Assembly: GCA_025930755.1 (NCBI GenBank)
Contig: JAICOJ010000032.1
Span: 1-32,054 of the forward strand
DNA length: 32,054 bases
Source of the DNA: Gemmatimonadaceae bacterium
GTDB taxonomy: Bacteria; Gemmatimonadota; Gemmatimonadetes; Gemmatimonadales; Gemmatimonadaceae
Direction: 5' to 3'
A model generated the notes under the pieces. It did not search any database and was not told where the DNA came from. It saw only the letters and a program-made list of their open reading frames with translations. Both the position numbers and the translations under genes were made by a program. Positions 14,961 to 24,100 of this stretch are shown one piece after another; position 1 is the stretch's first letter, and each line of letters begins with the position of its first letter.

Positions 14961-17900
14961 TTAGAAGCCGAGGTTGACACGGAAAATCAGCGATGACGTC
15001 GGGCCGAAGGTCTGGAATTCGTCGGGCCGGTCATTCGATTCGCCGGCGAGACGATCCGTCTCCGGATCGACGCCGCGATAGTCCGACCAGACGGCGAGGT
15101 TGCGTGCCGTCACGACGAACTGCGCGCTCGACGCCCGCATCATCGCCGCCCACCGCTCAGGGGCACGCAACGATACGGACATTTCGCGGAATCGCAGGAA
15201 GTCGCCCTTCTGGATGAATCCCGCGACCGTGCGCGTCGGATGGTCACGGGTCGCGACGACCATGGCCTGCTCCTCGAACGACGCATTCGGATTCATCAGG
15301 CCGTTGCAGTTCGCGCGGCTCACGCACCGGATGCGCTCGGTGTTGTTGTACCAGTAGTGACCGCCGCGCCAGTCGAACATCGCCTGCAGACGCAACATGC
15401 GGTTGAACAGGTCGAGGCCGCCGGTCGTCGTGATGTTGTGCCGTGGCTGCACATATCCGATGAAGCTCGCCACGCTGTCGACGAACACCTCGTTGAGCGC
15501 GGCATTCGAGTTGTAGGTGAGAATACCGTCCCCATTCTTATCGTCCCAGCCCTGGATCTTCCGCTCCCAGAAGCCGAAGAGCGGGTAGCCTTCGACGACA
15601 CGCGTCGTGACGCCGATCTGTGGTGGCGTCCCGCCGAGGCTGAGCAGCTTGTTGGAGTTCGTCGACGCGCTCACCGTCAGGTCGAAGCCGACGGACTCAC
15701 GCTGAAGCAGCTGGGTGCTCACCAACAGCTCCCACCCGTTGTTCTGCACTGCTCCCAGATTCTGGCGAACCGTCGTGCCAATGGAGCCATAGGAGGGCGG
15801 CACCACGGCATCGATGAGGGCGTCCTTCGTGCGCTTGCGGTAGTGCGTGAGATCCACCGTGGCGCGATCGTTCAGGAAACGCGCTTCGAACCCCAATTCG
15901 AGCTCCGTGGTGCGCTCGGGTCTCAGGTCCTCGTTTCCGATGTCATCGAACTGCACCGCTGGCACGTCCACCGCGCGAATGTTGGTGGCCTCGCCGGCGT
16001 AGGTGCGGAGCGCATCGTTCGACCCGGGCTGTACGCCCGACGCCCCATAGGCGGAGCGGAGACGGAAATAGCTCATCCACCCGATTTCAGGGAAAAACGG
16101 CTCGTCGGAGAGAATCCACGACACGCTCGCCTTCGGATAGAACACGCGCTGGAACTCCGTGCCGAAGGCGCTGTTCTGGTCCGTACGCAACGCCGCCGTG
16201 AGGAACAACCGATCGTTGAGCGTGACGGACTCCTCGACGAACAGGCCGAGCGTCTTCGAGTACGTGGCCGACTCGCGGGAGCCGGGCTCGGCGGCATTGT
16301 TCGGAATCTGCTGCCCCGGCGGCAAATCCTCACCCGAGGCTTCGCCGAACTCGAGCTTGTAGTCGACGTACTGCACGCCAGCCGTCGTCCGCGACAGGAT
16401 GTTGTCCCGCACCTGCCACGACGCACTGCTGGCGATGTCCGCGCTCAGGTTCCGAATGTCGGCGCGCGTGTTGAACTTGAACCCGAGCCGATAGGTGTTG
16501 TTGATCGGCGGTCCGCTGCCACGCAGCAGCAGGTTGTCGTCAACGCGGTCGGTGAAGTCGTTGCCGAAGTTCATGCGCGTGTCGAGCCACGACGTCGGCC
16601 GCCAGTTGGCGCTGAGGCTGCCGATGTACCGATTGAGCTTCTGGCCGATCTTCTCTTCCCAGGAGTACGCTGGCGTCCAGGCACGGTAGCCATTGAGCGG
16701 CGTTCCGAGACCGCCGCCGACGGTGCCATTCTCGCGATAGCCCGGTCCACCGAAGACCTGCGAGCCAATGCCCACCGTCGCGTTCGACTCGGGCGAATAG
16801 CGCTGGTCGATGTTGATGAAGTTGAAGAACACCGCGAGGTCCAGCTTGGAGCTCAGCGCCGCGGCGAGGTTGGCGCGCATGCTGTTTCGCCCGAGCACGT
16901 TCGGCCGCTCGGTCCACTCGGCGATGGGCAGTCCTAACGAGTCGAAGCGCCGCCGCTCGAACTTCGGCAGCTCGAACACCCCCGTCTCGCCTTCGCGCTC
17001 GGCGGCGACGAAGTAGCGCACGATCTCGGTGCCGCCCGAGACCTGGGCGCCGAACTGGTAGCGGTTGCCCATTCCGATCGGCGTCAGGTCATCGTCTTCC
17101 ATGATGTCGAGCGTCCGCACGCTGTCACGGATACACGACCCCGTGGAGACCTGCGGCAAGGTGCACGCGCGTCCCGTCGTCGCTCCCGGAGAATGCCCCC
17201 AGATCGTGTAGTTCGTCGGATAGTCGTTCCGGTCTTCGATGAGACCGCCTTCGACGTACGCGGTCCATCGGGCCGGCCCCGCGCGGCCGCGCTTGGTCGT
17301 GATGACCACCACTCCGTTGGCCGCATCGGTGCCGTAGAGCGTCGCCGCCGACGGCCCCTTGACGATCTCGATGTTCTCGATCTCGTCCGGGTTGATGTCG
17401 GCCGCCCGGCTCGGCTGCGTGCCGCCGGTGAAGAGCTCCGATGAGTTGGAGTTCCTGGTCATGCGCACGCCGTCAATGATGTAAATCGGGTCGTTCGAGA
17501 GGTTGAGGCTGCTCTGCCCCCGAATCCGGATGCGCGAGCCCGATCCGGTTTGCGACCCCGTGACTACGGTGACGCCCGGCGCGCGGGAGTTGAGGACATC
17601 GGCGATGGTCGACACCGGCGCCGTCTGCGTGACGTTGGCGACGTCGATCGTCGACACGGCGTTACCGAGCTCTTCGCGGGCCGTCTGCCCCGTGGCGGTC
17701 GTGACGACCGGCGCGATGCTCACGGCGACCTGCGAGAGCGTGAAGTCGACGCTCGCCTGCTGCCCTGCCGCCACCTGCACCGGCCTGCGCTGCTCGGCGT
17801 AGCCGACGCGAAGCGCGCGCACCTGAACGGTGCCCTGCGGAACGTTGCGGAGCAGCAGCCGACCCTCGGAGTTCGTGACGCCGCCGAGGTTGGTGCCGAC

Positions 17901-18056
17901 GACGTTCACCTGGACCGCTTCGACCGGGCGAGCGGTACCCTGCTCCGTCACCTGCACGAGAATACTTCCCTGCTGCGCGTGCGCAGCCGTCGCGCTGACG
18001 AGCAACGCGAGGGCCACGCCGGCACAGCGCATCGCGCTGACAACATGGACGTGCAT
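14961..18056 (-). CDS. SusC/RagA-like TonB-dependent outer-membrane transporter, pair 1
   Basis: 1031 aa from ATG 18056, which has a near-perfect Shine-Dalgarno (GGAGGTG); the long in-frame extension to 18215 is Arg/Pro-rich and lacks signal character. Order: signal peptide 1-27 (ends AHAQ), carboxypeptidase-regulatory-like domain (~30-105, 'VNVVGTNLGGVTNSEGRLLL'), TonB-box region ('APVVTTATGQ'), plug ('SRIRIRGQSSLNLSNDPIYI', 'DEIENIEIVKGPSAATLYG', 'NGVVVITTKRG') and a large barrel ending in the aromatic Phe ('FRVNLGF'). It imports large substrates with energy from TonB-ExbBD, the SusD acting as lid. 'RIRCVSRANCNG' carries a Cys pair that the pair-3 SusC also has. Its leader has two hairpins, one around the ribosome-binding site. 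Confidence 0.94.
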   Translation of the reverse strand: MHVHVVSAMRCAGVALALLVSATAAHAQQGSILVQVTEQGTARPVEAVQVNVVGTNLGGVTNSEGRLLLRNVPQGTVQVRALRVGYAEQRRPVQVAAGQQASVDFTLSQVAVSIAPVVTTATGQTAREELGNAVSTIDVANVTQTAPVSTIADVLNSRAPGVTVVTGSQTGSGSRIRIRGQSSLNLSNDPIYIIDGVRMTRNSNSSELFTGGTQPSRAADINPDEIENIEIVKGPSAATLYGTDAANGVVVITTKRGRAGPARWTAYVEGGLIEDRNDYPTNYTIWGHSPGATTGRACTLPQVSTGSCIRDSVRTLDIMEDDDLTPIGMGNRYQFGAQVSGGTEIVRYFVAAEREGETGVFELPKFERRRFDSLGLPIAEWTERPNVLGRNSMRANLAAALSSKLDLAVFFNFINIDQRYSPESNATVGIGSQVFGGPGYRENGTVGGGLGTPLNGYRAWTPAYSWEEKIGQKLNRYIGSLSANWRPTSWLDTRMNFGNDFTDRVDDNLLLRGSGPPINNTYRLGFKFNTRADIRNLSADIASSASWQVRDNILSRTTAGVQYVDYKLEFGEASGEDLPPGQQIPNNAAEPGSRESATYSKTLGLFVEESVTLNDRLFLTAALRTDQNSAFGTEFQRVFYPKASVSWILSDEPFFPEIGWMSYFRLRSAYGASGVQPGSNDALRTYAGEATNIRAVDVPAVQFDDIGNEDLRPERTTELELGFEARFLNDRATVDLTHYRKRTKDALIDAVVPPSYGSIGTTVRQNLGAVQNNGWELLVSTQLLQRESVGFDLTVSASTNSNKLLSLGGTPPQIGVTTRVVEGYPLFGFWERKIQGWDDKNGDGILTYNSNAALNEVFVDSVASFIGYVQPRHNITTTGGLDLFNRMLRLQAMFDWRGGHYWYNNTERIRCVSRANCNGLMNPNASFEEQAMVVATRDHPTRTVAGFIQKGDFLRFREMSVSLRAPERWAAMMRASSAQFVVTARNLAVWSDYRGVDPETDRLAGESNDRPDEFQTFGPTSSLIFRVNLGF

Positions 18057-18057
18057 C

Positions 18058-18073
18058 CGACACCTCCGTGTCG
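18058..18073 (-). promoter_or_regulatory. Hairpin presenting the SusC 1 ribosome-binding site in its loop
   Basis: On the minus strand CGACAC-GGAG-GTGTCG forms a perfect six-base stem whose four-base loop is the Shine-Dalgarno core GGAG. It ends one base before the start codon at 18056. It could tune translation by RNA-binding protein or temperature, or simply be a small hairpin melted by the ribosome. Confidence 0.55.
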
Positions 18074-18080
18074 CGGGAAA

Positions 18081-18102
18081 GCGCGCGCCTCCTGGCGCGC
18101 GC
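18081..18102 (-). promoter_or_regulatory. GC-only 9-bp hairpin in the SusC 1 leader
   Basis: Perfect inverted repeat gcgcgcgcc / ggcgcgcgc with a four-base loop reading AGGA on the minus strand. It is 24 bases before the start codon and is followed by TTTCCC. It may act as an attenuator, an mRNA stabiliser or a regulator site; nothing in the sequence decides. Confidence 0.55.
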
Positions 18103-18189
18103 GGGGAACACGATCGGGAGCGCAGACCTTCAGAGGCCGCCGCCATCACGCGGATACTCGGCATCGGCACGAGAACCCATGGGGCGTAA

Positions 18190-18326
18190 TCACGGTTCAG
18201 TCGGGAACGCCCCAAGGTTGCGGCCCAGTCACGGGGCTGTCAAGACAGCGTTGGCGAACGGTGTGGAGCGGAGGGTGGGATCACCCGCACGCGCGGTGAT
18301 GTGGTCAGCAAAACGTCACGGTTCAG
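18190..18326. promoter_or_regulatory. 11-bp direct repeat TCACGGTTCAG flanking the SusC 1 promoter
   Basis: TCACGGTTCAG occurs at 18190-18200 and again at 18316-18326. The first copy would lie just downstream of the predicted transcription start of SusC 1; the second lies upstream of its -35 box, towards the divergent lipoprotein gene. This could be a pair of operators for one regulator. The rest of the 412-base gap between 18056 and 18469 holds the promoter and leader described separately and no other gene. Confidence 0.35.
18215..18243 (-). promoter_or_regulatory. Predicted promoter of SusC/SusD pair 1
   Basis: On the minus strand, TTGACA (18238-18243), a 17-base spacer and CAACCT (18215-18220). 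The -35 is perfect, the -10 weak. The spacer shares GTGAC and GGCCG positions with the promoter proposed for SusC 2, and both predict leaders of about 150-160 bases, which supports the call. Confidence 0.4.
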
Positions 18327-18468
18327 GGCGATTCGCGACCGGACTGTTCTTCCCCTGGCGGGATCGTGTAAGCCTTCGCCCCAGGCCGTGCCGGAAGCAC
18401 TCGTTAGGGTGTCGCATGAAGGAACACGTGCATCGCTCGATGCGCGGCCACTCCTTCAGGAGGCTTCG

Positions 18469-18948
18469 ATGCTCGCCCGAATCCATCGCGTGCTCTGCGC
18501 GGGTGCTCTTCTCACCGTCGGCGTCATGGCCTGTGCGCCGGCCACCTCGACCTCGACGTCCGACGCGGTGCGTCCCGCGCGCAACATGGGCCCCGTCCTC
18601 CCACTGACTCCGACCAGTCGCATCATCGACGCCGACCGCATCCACCGATCGGGATCGCACTCGGCCCTCGATGCGATCCGGGCGCTGGTCCCTGGTTATC
18701 GGTCCCTCGACGGCGGCCCGCTGGGAACGCGGTGGGTCGGCGCGACCCCGGCCTCCCGGGGCTCCCTTCGGGTCCTCGTGGACGGTCACCCGGTGGGCGA
18801 CGTGGAATCGCTGCGGATGGTTCCGGCGCGCGACGTCATCGCCATCCACATCCTGAGCGCACCGGACGCGACGATTCGCTTCGGGCCGAGCTTCAACGCG
18901 GGCGCGATCGTGGTGCAAACCGTCGGCTCCCTGCGACCTCTCGACTGA
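18469..18948 (+). CDS. Plug-domain-only lipoprotein (TonB-receptor plug-like, no barrel)
   Basis: 159 aa from ATG 18469, with AGGAGG five bases upstream. The signal ends in the lipobox VMAC (Cys22). The mature part keeps the order of a TonB-receptor plug: 'IIDADRIHRSGSHSALDAIR', a loop with Arg/Gly, 'LRVLVDGHPVGDVESLRMVP', 'DVIAIHILSAPDATIRFG' and 'AGAIVVQTVG'. No barrel follows; the stop comes at once. It diverges from SusC 1 across a shared 412-base control region. It may dock to a SusC barrel or to TonB, or be a decoy or signalling plug; I know of similar small plug lipoproteins in this group but no assigned function. Start and coding status are well supported; role is open. Confidence 0.85.
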   Translation: MLARIHRVLCAGALLTVGVMACAPATSTSTSDAVRPARNMGPVLPLTPTSRIIDADRIHRSGSHSALDAIRALVPGYRSLDGGPLGTRWVGATPASRGSLRVLVDGHPVGDVESLRMVPARDVIAIHILSAPDATIRFGPSFNAGAIVVQTVGSLRPLD

Positions 18949-18962
18949 GGGCTGCTCGGCAT

Positions 18963-18991
18963 TTGACAATGGAGTGGCACCGTCATATCAA
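18963..18991 (+). promoter_or_regulatory. Predicted sigma-70-type promoter for the 19030 lipoprotein
   Basis: TTGACA (18963-18968), a 17-base spacer and TATCAA (18986-18991). A start of transcription near 18998 would give a leader of about 32 bases before the ATG at 19030. This is the best match to a consensus promoter in the window. Confidence 0.6.
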
Positions 18992-19029
18992 TCGCGAGGG
19001 TACTTTACAACTTCCTCAACCCTCCGAGA

Positions 19030-19521
19030 ATGCGCCACCGTCCACTCCTCTTCGTCAGCGCCGCTGGCCTGCTTGCGTCGGGCTGTGCGTCATCCCCGTC
19101 GACTAACGAGGCCCCCGCGACACCCTCGTCGAGCGGGTGGGTCGGCACCTTCCAGCCGACGCAGGAACGCACCGGCGTCCTCGCTCCCACCCGGCTCCAG
19201 CAGGCGGGCGGCACCGTTCGGCTACGCCAATCCGTGCGCGACCCGCAGCGGACGACAGTGATCCTCGCAGTCTCGACCGCGCTCCAGCAGCCGACATCGC
19301 TCCGGTGGGCGCTCCTCCCTGGCCGATGCGGCTCCGGCAGTCTCCCGCTGCTGAGCTTCGAGCAGTTTCCGCCGCTCGACGTGACATCCAGTGGCCGCGG
19401 GCAACTCGAGATCGACATCCCCGTTCAGCTTCCCGCATCCGGGGCCTATCACGTCAACGTGTATCATGAAGGGACGCAGATCACCAACGTGCTGACCTGC
19501 GCCACTCTCAGGCGAGGCTAG
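19030..19521 (+). CDS. Lipoprotein of unknown function, beta-sandwich-like
   Basis: 163 aa from ATG 19030. The signal peptide ends in a clear lipobox, ASGC (Cys19), followed by a Ser/Thr/Pro linker. The mature domain (~37-160) is rich in predicted beta strands: 'GWVGTFQPTQERTGVLAP', 'GGTVRLRQSVRDPQRTTV', 'LRWALLPGRCGSGSLPLLS', 'RGQLEIDIPVQLPASGAYHV', 'THVLTCATLRR'-like end with two Cys that could pair. Strand order loosely recalls the CHRD/Cu-Zn SOD-like secreted fold, but no metal-binding His cluster is visible, so I do not name it. It has its own promoter just upstream and a strong bidirectional terminator just downstream, so it is a single-gene unit. Confidence 0.8.
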   Translation: MRHRPLLFVSAAGLLASGCASSPSTNEAPATPSSSGWVGTFQPTQERTGVLAPTRLQQAGGTVRLRQSVRDPQRTTVILAVSTALQQPTSLRWALLPGRCGSGSLPLLSFEQFPPLDVTSSGRGQLEIDIPVQLPASGAYHVNVYHEGTQITNVLTCATLRRG

Positions 19522-19553
19522 CCCCGACGCTCGAGCCTGTGGAGGCCGAAAAC

Positions 19554-19590
19554 ACGACGGGCGCGCACCGAGGTGCGCGCCCGTCGTTTT
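19554..19590. terminator. Bidirectional factor-independent terminator
   Basis: A perfect 15-base inverted repeat (19555-19569 with 19572-19586) centred on a tight loop, followed by TTTT on the plus strand and preceded by AAAA on the same strand, which gives a T-run for the minus strand too. It lies between the convergent lipoprotein (stop 19521) and SusD 2 (stop 19609) and should serve both. Confidence 0.9.
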
Positions 19591-19608
19591 CTTCCCTGCC
19601 CAACCCAC

Positions 19609-21126
19609 TTACATGTCGGGCTGGCCCACGCCGCCGAACGTATAGATCGGCAGCTGCAACGTCTCGAGCTCCTTCGCCGGAATCGGAAGGTGGCGCAGCG
19701 TTCCCGGCTGCAAGCCGTCAACGTGACGGCGGCGGAAGTGCTCGAAGCCGCTCGAGTTGATGAGCTCGATCTCGCGCTCGTAATCGATGTACTCGAGGAG
19801 CTTGTCGGCTCCCTCGGCAGCCGTGGCGGGTGGAAGCTTGCCGCGGCCGACGCGCGTGGTGTTGATCAGACTGGCTGCCGTAGCGAGGCTACCGCCCGTG
19901 CGAATGAGCGCCTCGGCGTGGACGAGATCGCTCTCGGCCGCGAGGAGATACGGCACCGGCGTTCCTGCGGCGGTCGGCGAGAACCGGCGATGCGCCTCGT
20001 ACCGGCTATGCCACCACGGCGTCTGCATGTAAATGCCGCGGCCTGCATCGCCGATCACGTCGCCGGCGAATGTGAAATCGCCGACGTTGTCAGTGGTATC
20101 GCCACCCTGGTCCTTCATGTAGCGATCGTCCGGCGAGTTGCCCGGGGGCACGATGGTACCGGTGAACTTCGCGGGCGTCGATCCGTCCATGCGGTTGATG
20201 ACTCGCACGTCGATGCGCACCCAACTCGGCTCGTTGCCGTAGTAGTTGAGGTACGACCACCAGTTGGTGCCGCCGTCGCCCTGCACCACCATGTCGAACG
20301 GCGTTCCGGCGGTTCCCGTACCGATCCCCTTCTCCGCCAGCGTCTTGACCTTGGCCCAGTCCACGCCCGCCACGTCAGCGGCGCGACGCGGGGTGTAGGC
20401 CAGGAGCAGTGCGTGCATCGTATTGGCGATGCGGTTGAGCTTCACCGCGGTGAGCGGCCCCCCCTCGAGTGGGATAGGCTCGTCATCCACGTAGCTGTAC
20501 GTCTTCCCCGCGGTCGCGGCGATCAGCTCATCGAACCACTTGCTCGCCGTGTCCGAGACCTGTTCGAAGGGTAACAGCTCCGGCGACGGATCGGTCTCGG
20601 GGTTGAACTCCTCGTTCACCACGAACGCCCGGTCGAAGAGCAGCGCCAGGTTCATCAGCGACGCGGCGCGCGTCCACATCGCGAGGTGCAGGAACCGCTC
20701 GTGCGGCGTGTCGTCGCCGAGCGTCCCGCCCCGCATCACGCGAATGACGTCATTCGCCGCGCCGAGTGTCGAGTAGTTGTCCTCCCACGGCCGGTTGGTG
20801 ACCTCACGGTCACCACCTGCCGAGTTGTTGCCGTACGGAGTGCGCGGCTCGAGGTTGTTGAAGCGCATTCCGAAGTTTCCGAAGTTCGCCGACAGCACGT
20901 CGGCGGTCACACCGAGCATCATGTAGGGCTCGATGTAGGTGCTCGTGAGGTACCAGCTGTTGACCGACGAGATCGCGATGTTCTGCACGTCCTCGGGGGT
21001 CGCGAGCGCGCGATCGACGTCGGGATTGTTGGGGTTCGTCACATCCAGATCCGTTTGGCAAGCGGTGCTTGCCAGGACCAGGACGACGCCCGCGGACAAC
21101 CCGCGAAGTTTCGGTGAAATTCTCAT
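19609..21126 (-). CDS. SusD/RagB-like substrate-binding lipoprotein, pair 2
   Basis: 505 aa from ATG 21126; AGGAG is present but 13 bases away, so translation may depend on coupling to SusC, whose stop is 33 bases upstream. Signal peptide ends in STAC (Cys23). SusD features: 'LDVTNPNNPDVDRALATPED' at the N-terminus, then helical segments 'PHERFLHLAMWTRAASLMN' and 'NRIANTMHALLLAYTPRRA', 'PYLLAAESDLVHAEALIRTG', 'LLEYIDYEREIELINSSGFE' and the classical SusD ending 'LPIPAKELETLQLP'. It belongs to a different subfamily from the SusD of pairs 1 and 3, which end in 'PQAExNNPN'. It would bind substrate above its SusC. Substrate unknown. Confidence 0.92.
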   Translation of the reverse strand: MRISPKLRGLSAGVVLVLASTACQTDLDVTNPNNPDVDRALATPEDVQNIAISSVNSWYLTSTYIEPYMMLGVTADVLSANFGNFGMRFNNLEPRTPYGNNSAGGDREVTNRPWEDNYSTLGAANDVIRVMRGGTLGDDTPHERFLHLAMWTRAASLMNLALLFDRAFVVNEEFNPETDPSPELLPFEQVSDTASKWFDELIAATAGKTYSYVDDEPIPLEGGPLTAVKLNRIANTMHALLLAYTPRRAADVAGVDWAKVKTLAEKGIGTGTAGTPFDMVVQGDGGTNWWSYLNYYGNEPSWVRIDVRVINRMDGSTPAKFTGTIVPPGNSPDDRYMKDQGGDTTDNVGDFTFAGDVIGDAGRGIYMQTPWWHSRYEAHRRFSPTAAGTPVPYLLAAESDLVHAEALIRTGGSLATAASLINTTRVGRGKLPPATAAEGADKLLEYIDYEREIELINSSGFEHFRRRHVDGLQPGTLRHLPIPAKELETLQLPIYTFGGVGQPDM

Positions 21127-21159
21127 GGTATTCAGATATCTCCTAAGGGCGTCTGCCCG

Positions 21160-24100
21160 TCAGAACTGGATCTCGACCTGGCCCGTGATCGTGCGGAAGT
21201 TCGGATAGCGGAAGCCGTCGATACGGAAGTTGAAGTCGTTCCCTGCCGTGACTTCCGGATCGAACCCGGTGTAATCGGTCCACGTGTACAGGTTGCGACC
21301 GATGAGGGCGATCTTGATGCCGCTCGCGTACCGGTCGATTCCAATCTTCGCCAGCATGGGCTGGGCGAACGTGTAGCTCGCCGAGAGCTCACGCAGCTTC
21401 ACGTACGAGCCGTCCTCGACGAAGTAGTCGTTCGCCACGAGGCCGTTGTACAATCCCGCCGCGTAGAAGTTGAGCGGAACCTTCTGCGCATCGGGCTTGC
21501 CGCGCTGATCCTGAGAACCGTGGCGGAAATCCTGGAACATCCACTGCTTCGTGAAGTTGTAGATGTCCCCACCGCGCTGGCCGTCGAGCAACGCGTATAG
21601 GTTGAAGCCCTTGTACCGGATGTTGTTCGCGAACCCGAACGAGAAGTCGGGATTCACGTCGCCGATCCGGTGCTGGCTCTCGTTGGCCGCGTTCACGTAC
21701 GCGATCGGCGCGTTGCGGGCCGACTTCGCGACGAGGAATCCTTCCGGATTGACCTCGTAGTCGGACTCGACCGCCGATGCTCTGGCCGGGTTCTCACGCA
21801 GCTCGGCGAAGCTACGGACCCACCGGGTGCCGTAGATCATGCCGAGGGGCTCGCCGACCTTGTAGTAGAAGACTTCCTGACCCTGTCCCTGCCCGGTGAA
21901 CGTCACGCGGAACGGCGCGCGGTTCATGCGGGTGATCTCCTGCCGGGTACGGTCAGCCGTCAGGGTAAACGAGTAGCTGAAGTCGGGACGGTCCAGCACA
22001 CGCGTGTTGAGCGCCATCTCCCACGTGTTGGCGTCGACGTCGGCGGCGTTCTGGACCTGCTCGTTGAACCCGCCCGTCTGCGCTGGCGAGAGAGGTACGC
22101 GCAGGAACGCGCCCTCCGTAAACCGCTTCGCGTACACGAGCTCGAGATCGAACCGATCGAGGAACGCCACGTTCAGCCCGAATTCATCCTCGGTCTGGAT
22201 CGCGGGCTTGAGCGCCTTGTTGCCGACCTGGTTCTTACTGATCTGGCCGGCGGTGACGGTGTACGTCTCGTACTGGTCGGCGAACTCTGGACGAAGCCCG
22301 GCGGTCCCGCGCGCTGCGCGGATCTTGAGCTCCTGGATCCCCGGAATCGCGAAGTCTTCGCTGATCCGGTAGGCGCCGGAGATGCGATAGAAGTCCTGCC
22401 ACCGCTCCTCGGAACCAAACAGCGACGACCCGTCGCGGCGATACAGAACGTCGACCAGGTAGCGGTCGCGAATGTCGAGCGACTGCGACGCCATGTAATT
22501 GATCGTCCGCGAGAACTCGTTCGTGGAGTTGATCGACGACTCGCCGGGATCTACGGCGGCGAGGTCCGGCACGTCGGTCAGCAGCAGCCGCGTGCCCTCT
22601 GCACTGAAGAAGTTCTCCCGGTTGTTATCCAGGACATACGCGACCCGCGTCGTGGACATCACCTGATCGAAGAAGAACTTCGTCGCCGTGGCGCTGATCT
22701 GCGTGTTGTCGCCCACGTTGTTGCGCGTTTCACGCTCGAGCTCGCCTGGGCCGGGCGTGCCGCCCTCGGTCTGATAGCCACGGAACTCGTAGTACGTGTC
22801 GAGGCGGTTCAGGCGGTCCGTGCCATATGCGGCCTCGAGACGGAGCCATTCCCACGGGCGGTAGCGTCCGGAGAACGAGCCGAGAATGCGCTCGCGGCGC
22901 TGACGGAAGTCGGCATTCGCGAGGAAGTACAACGGATTCGACCGGGAGCTCGGCGAGACGTTGTTGGGAATGTCCCGGTGAAACTGCGTCCCGTCGGGGC
23001 CGAGCGGGAACTCGAGGTTGACGTCGGGCGGCATCTGCAGCAGCTCGAACCACGAGGCGTTGCCCGCGGGATCGTAGTCGTTCTTCTGAATGCCGTAGGT
23101 CAACCCGAGCGAGATGTCCGCGTTCGACGAGATGCCCTGATCGATGTTGACACGGATGTTCTGCCGATCCAGGCCGTGCGTCAGCGGCAGAATGCCCTCG
23201 TTCCGATCGACCGTGATGGACGAGTTGAAGTTCGTGTTGCCCCGGCGCGTCCCGAGCTGGAGGTTCGTCGAGACGTACTGCCCGTTCTGCATCCACTCCT
23301 GGAGCTGGTTGCGGAACCGGTTGACGCCGGAGGACGGATACGGGTTGTCCGCGATGCCGTCCGGATCGAGGATGCGCGCCCCTGACGACGTCAGGGCGAA
23401 GTTGCCATCAGGGTTCAGCAGGTAGTGGTGACTGGCGTTGATCGGGACGTAGTTCTCGACGCCCGACTGCCCCACCTCGGTCCGGAGCGTGACCGACAGC
23501 TTGTCGGAAGGAAGGTTCCGGCCGCGCTTCGTCTTGATGTTCACGACGCCGTTCGCGGCATCGGAGCCATAGAACGAGGCGCCAGCGGCTCCCTTGAGGA
23601 CTTCGATCGACTCGATGTCGTTCGCGTCGAGGTCGGAGATGCCGTTCTCGTCGCGCGTGATGACGCCGTCGACGATGATCAGCGGGCGGCTTCCGCCGAC
23701 GGTGAGGCTCGTCGATCCACGAAGCCGGATCGTCGGCTCGCCACCAGGATTGCCGATGCCGGTGGCCACGCGGGCGCCCGACACCTTACCGGCAAGGGCG
23801 GCAATCGGCGAGCTCGCGGGCACTTCCTTGAGCTGCTCCTCCGTGACCTGGCCAACCGAGAACGTCAGCTTTTCACGAGACGTCGCCTCGGTGACACCCG
23901 TGACCACGACTTCCTGGAGGCGGAAAGGATCGGCCTCGAGCTGGAAGTTCTGCTCCTGGGTTCCGGCCGACAGCGTCACCGCGCGGGCCTGCGGGCGGTG
24001 GCCGATGAGGCGAACACCGAGCTCGACCGACTGGCCGGTTGCCTGCGCCGACGGAATGACGAGACGGTACGTCCCCTCGGCGTTGGTAGCCGTGCCGAGA

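Noticed and set aside
15240-16937. 565-codon open frame on the plus strand opposite SusC 1
   Set aside because: It mirrors the SusC reading frame in GC-rich DNA, is Arg/Val/Glu-rich, lacks any domain, signal or ribosome-binding site, and the minus-strand protein is a clear SusC.
18130-18180. 16-codon upstream ORF in the SusC 1 leader (ATG at 18180)
   Set aside because: No ribosome-binding site before it and no run of one amino acid that would suggest attenuation; probably chance.
21670-23385. 571-codon open frame on the plus strand opposite SusC 2
   Set aside because: Same reason: codon-bias shadow of a well-supported minus-strand gene.
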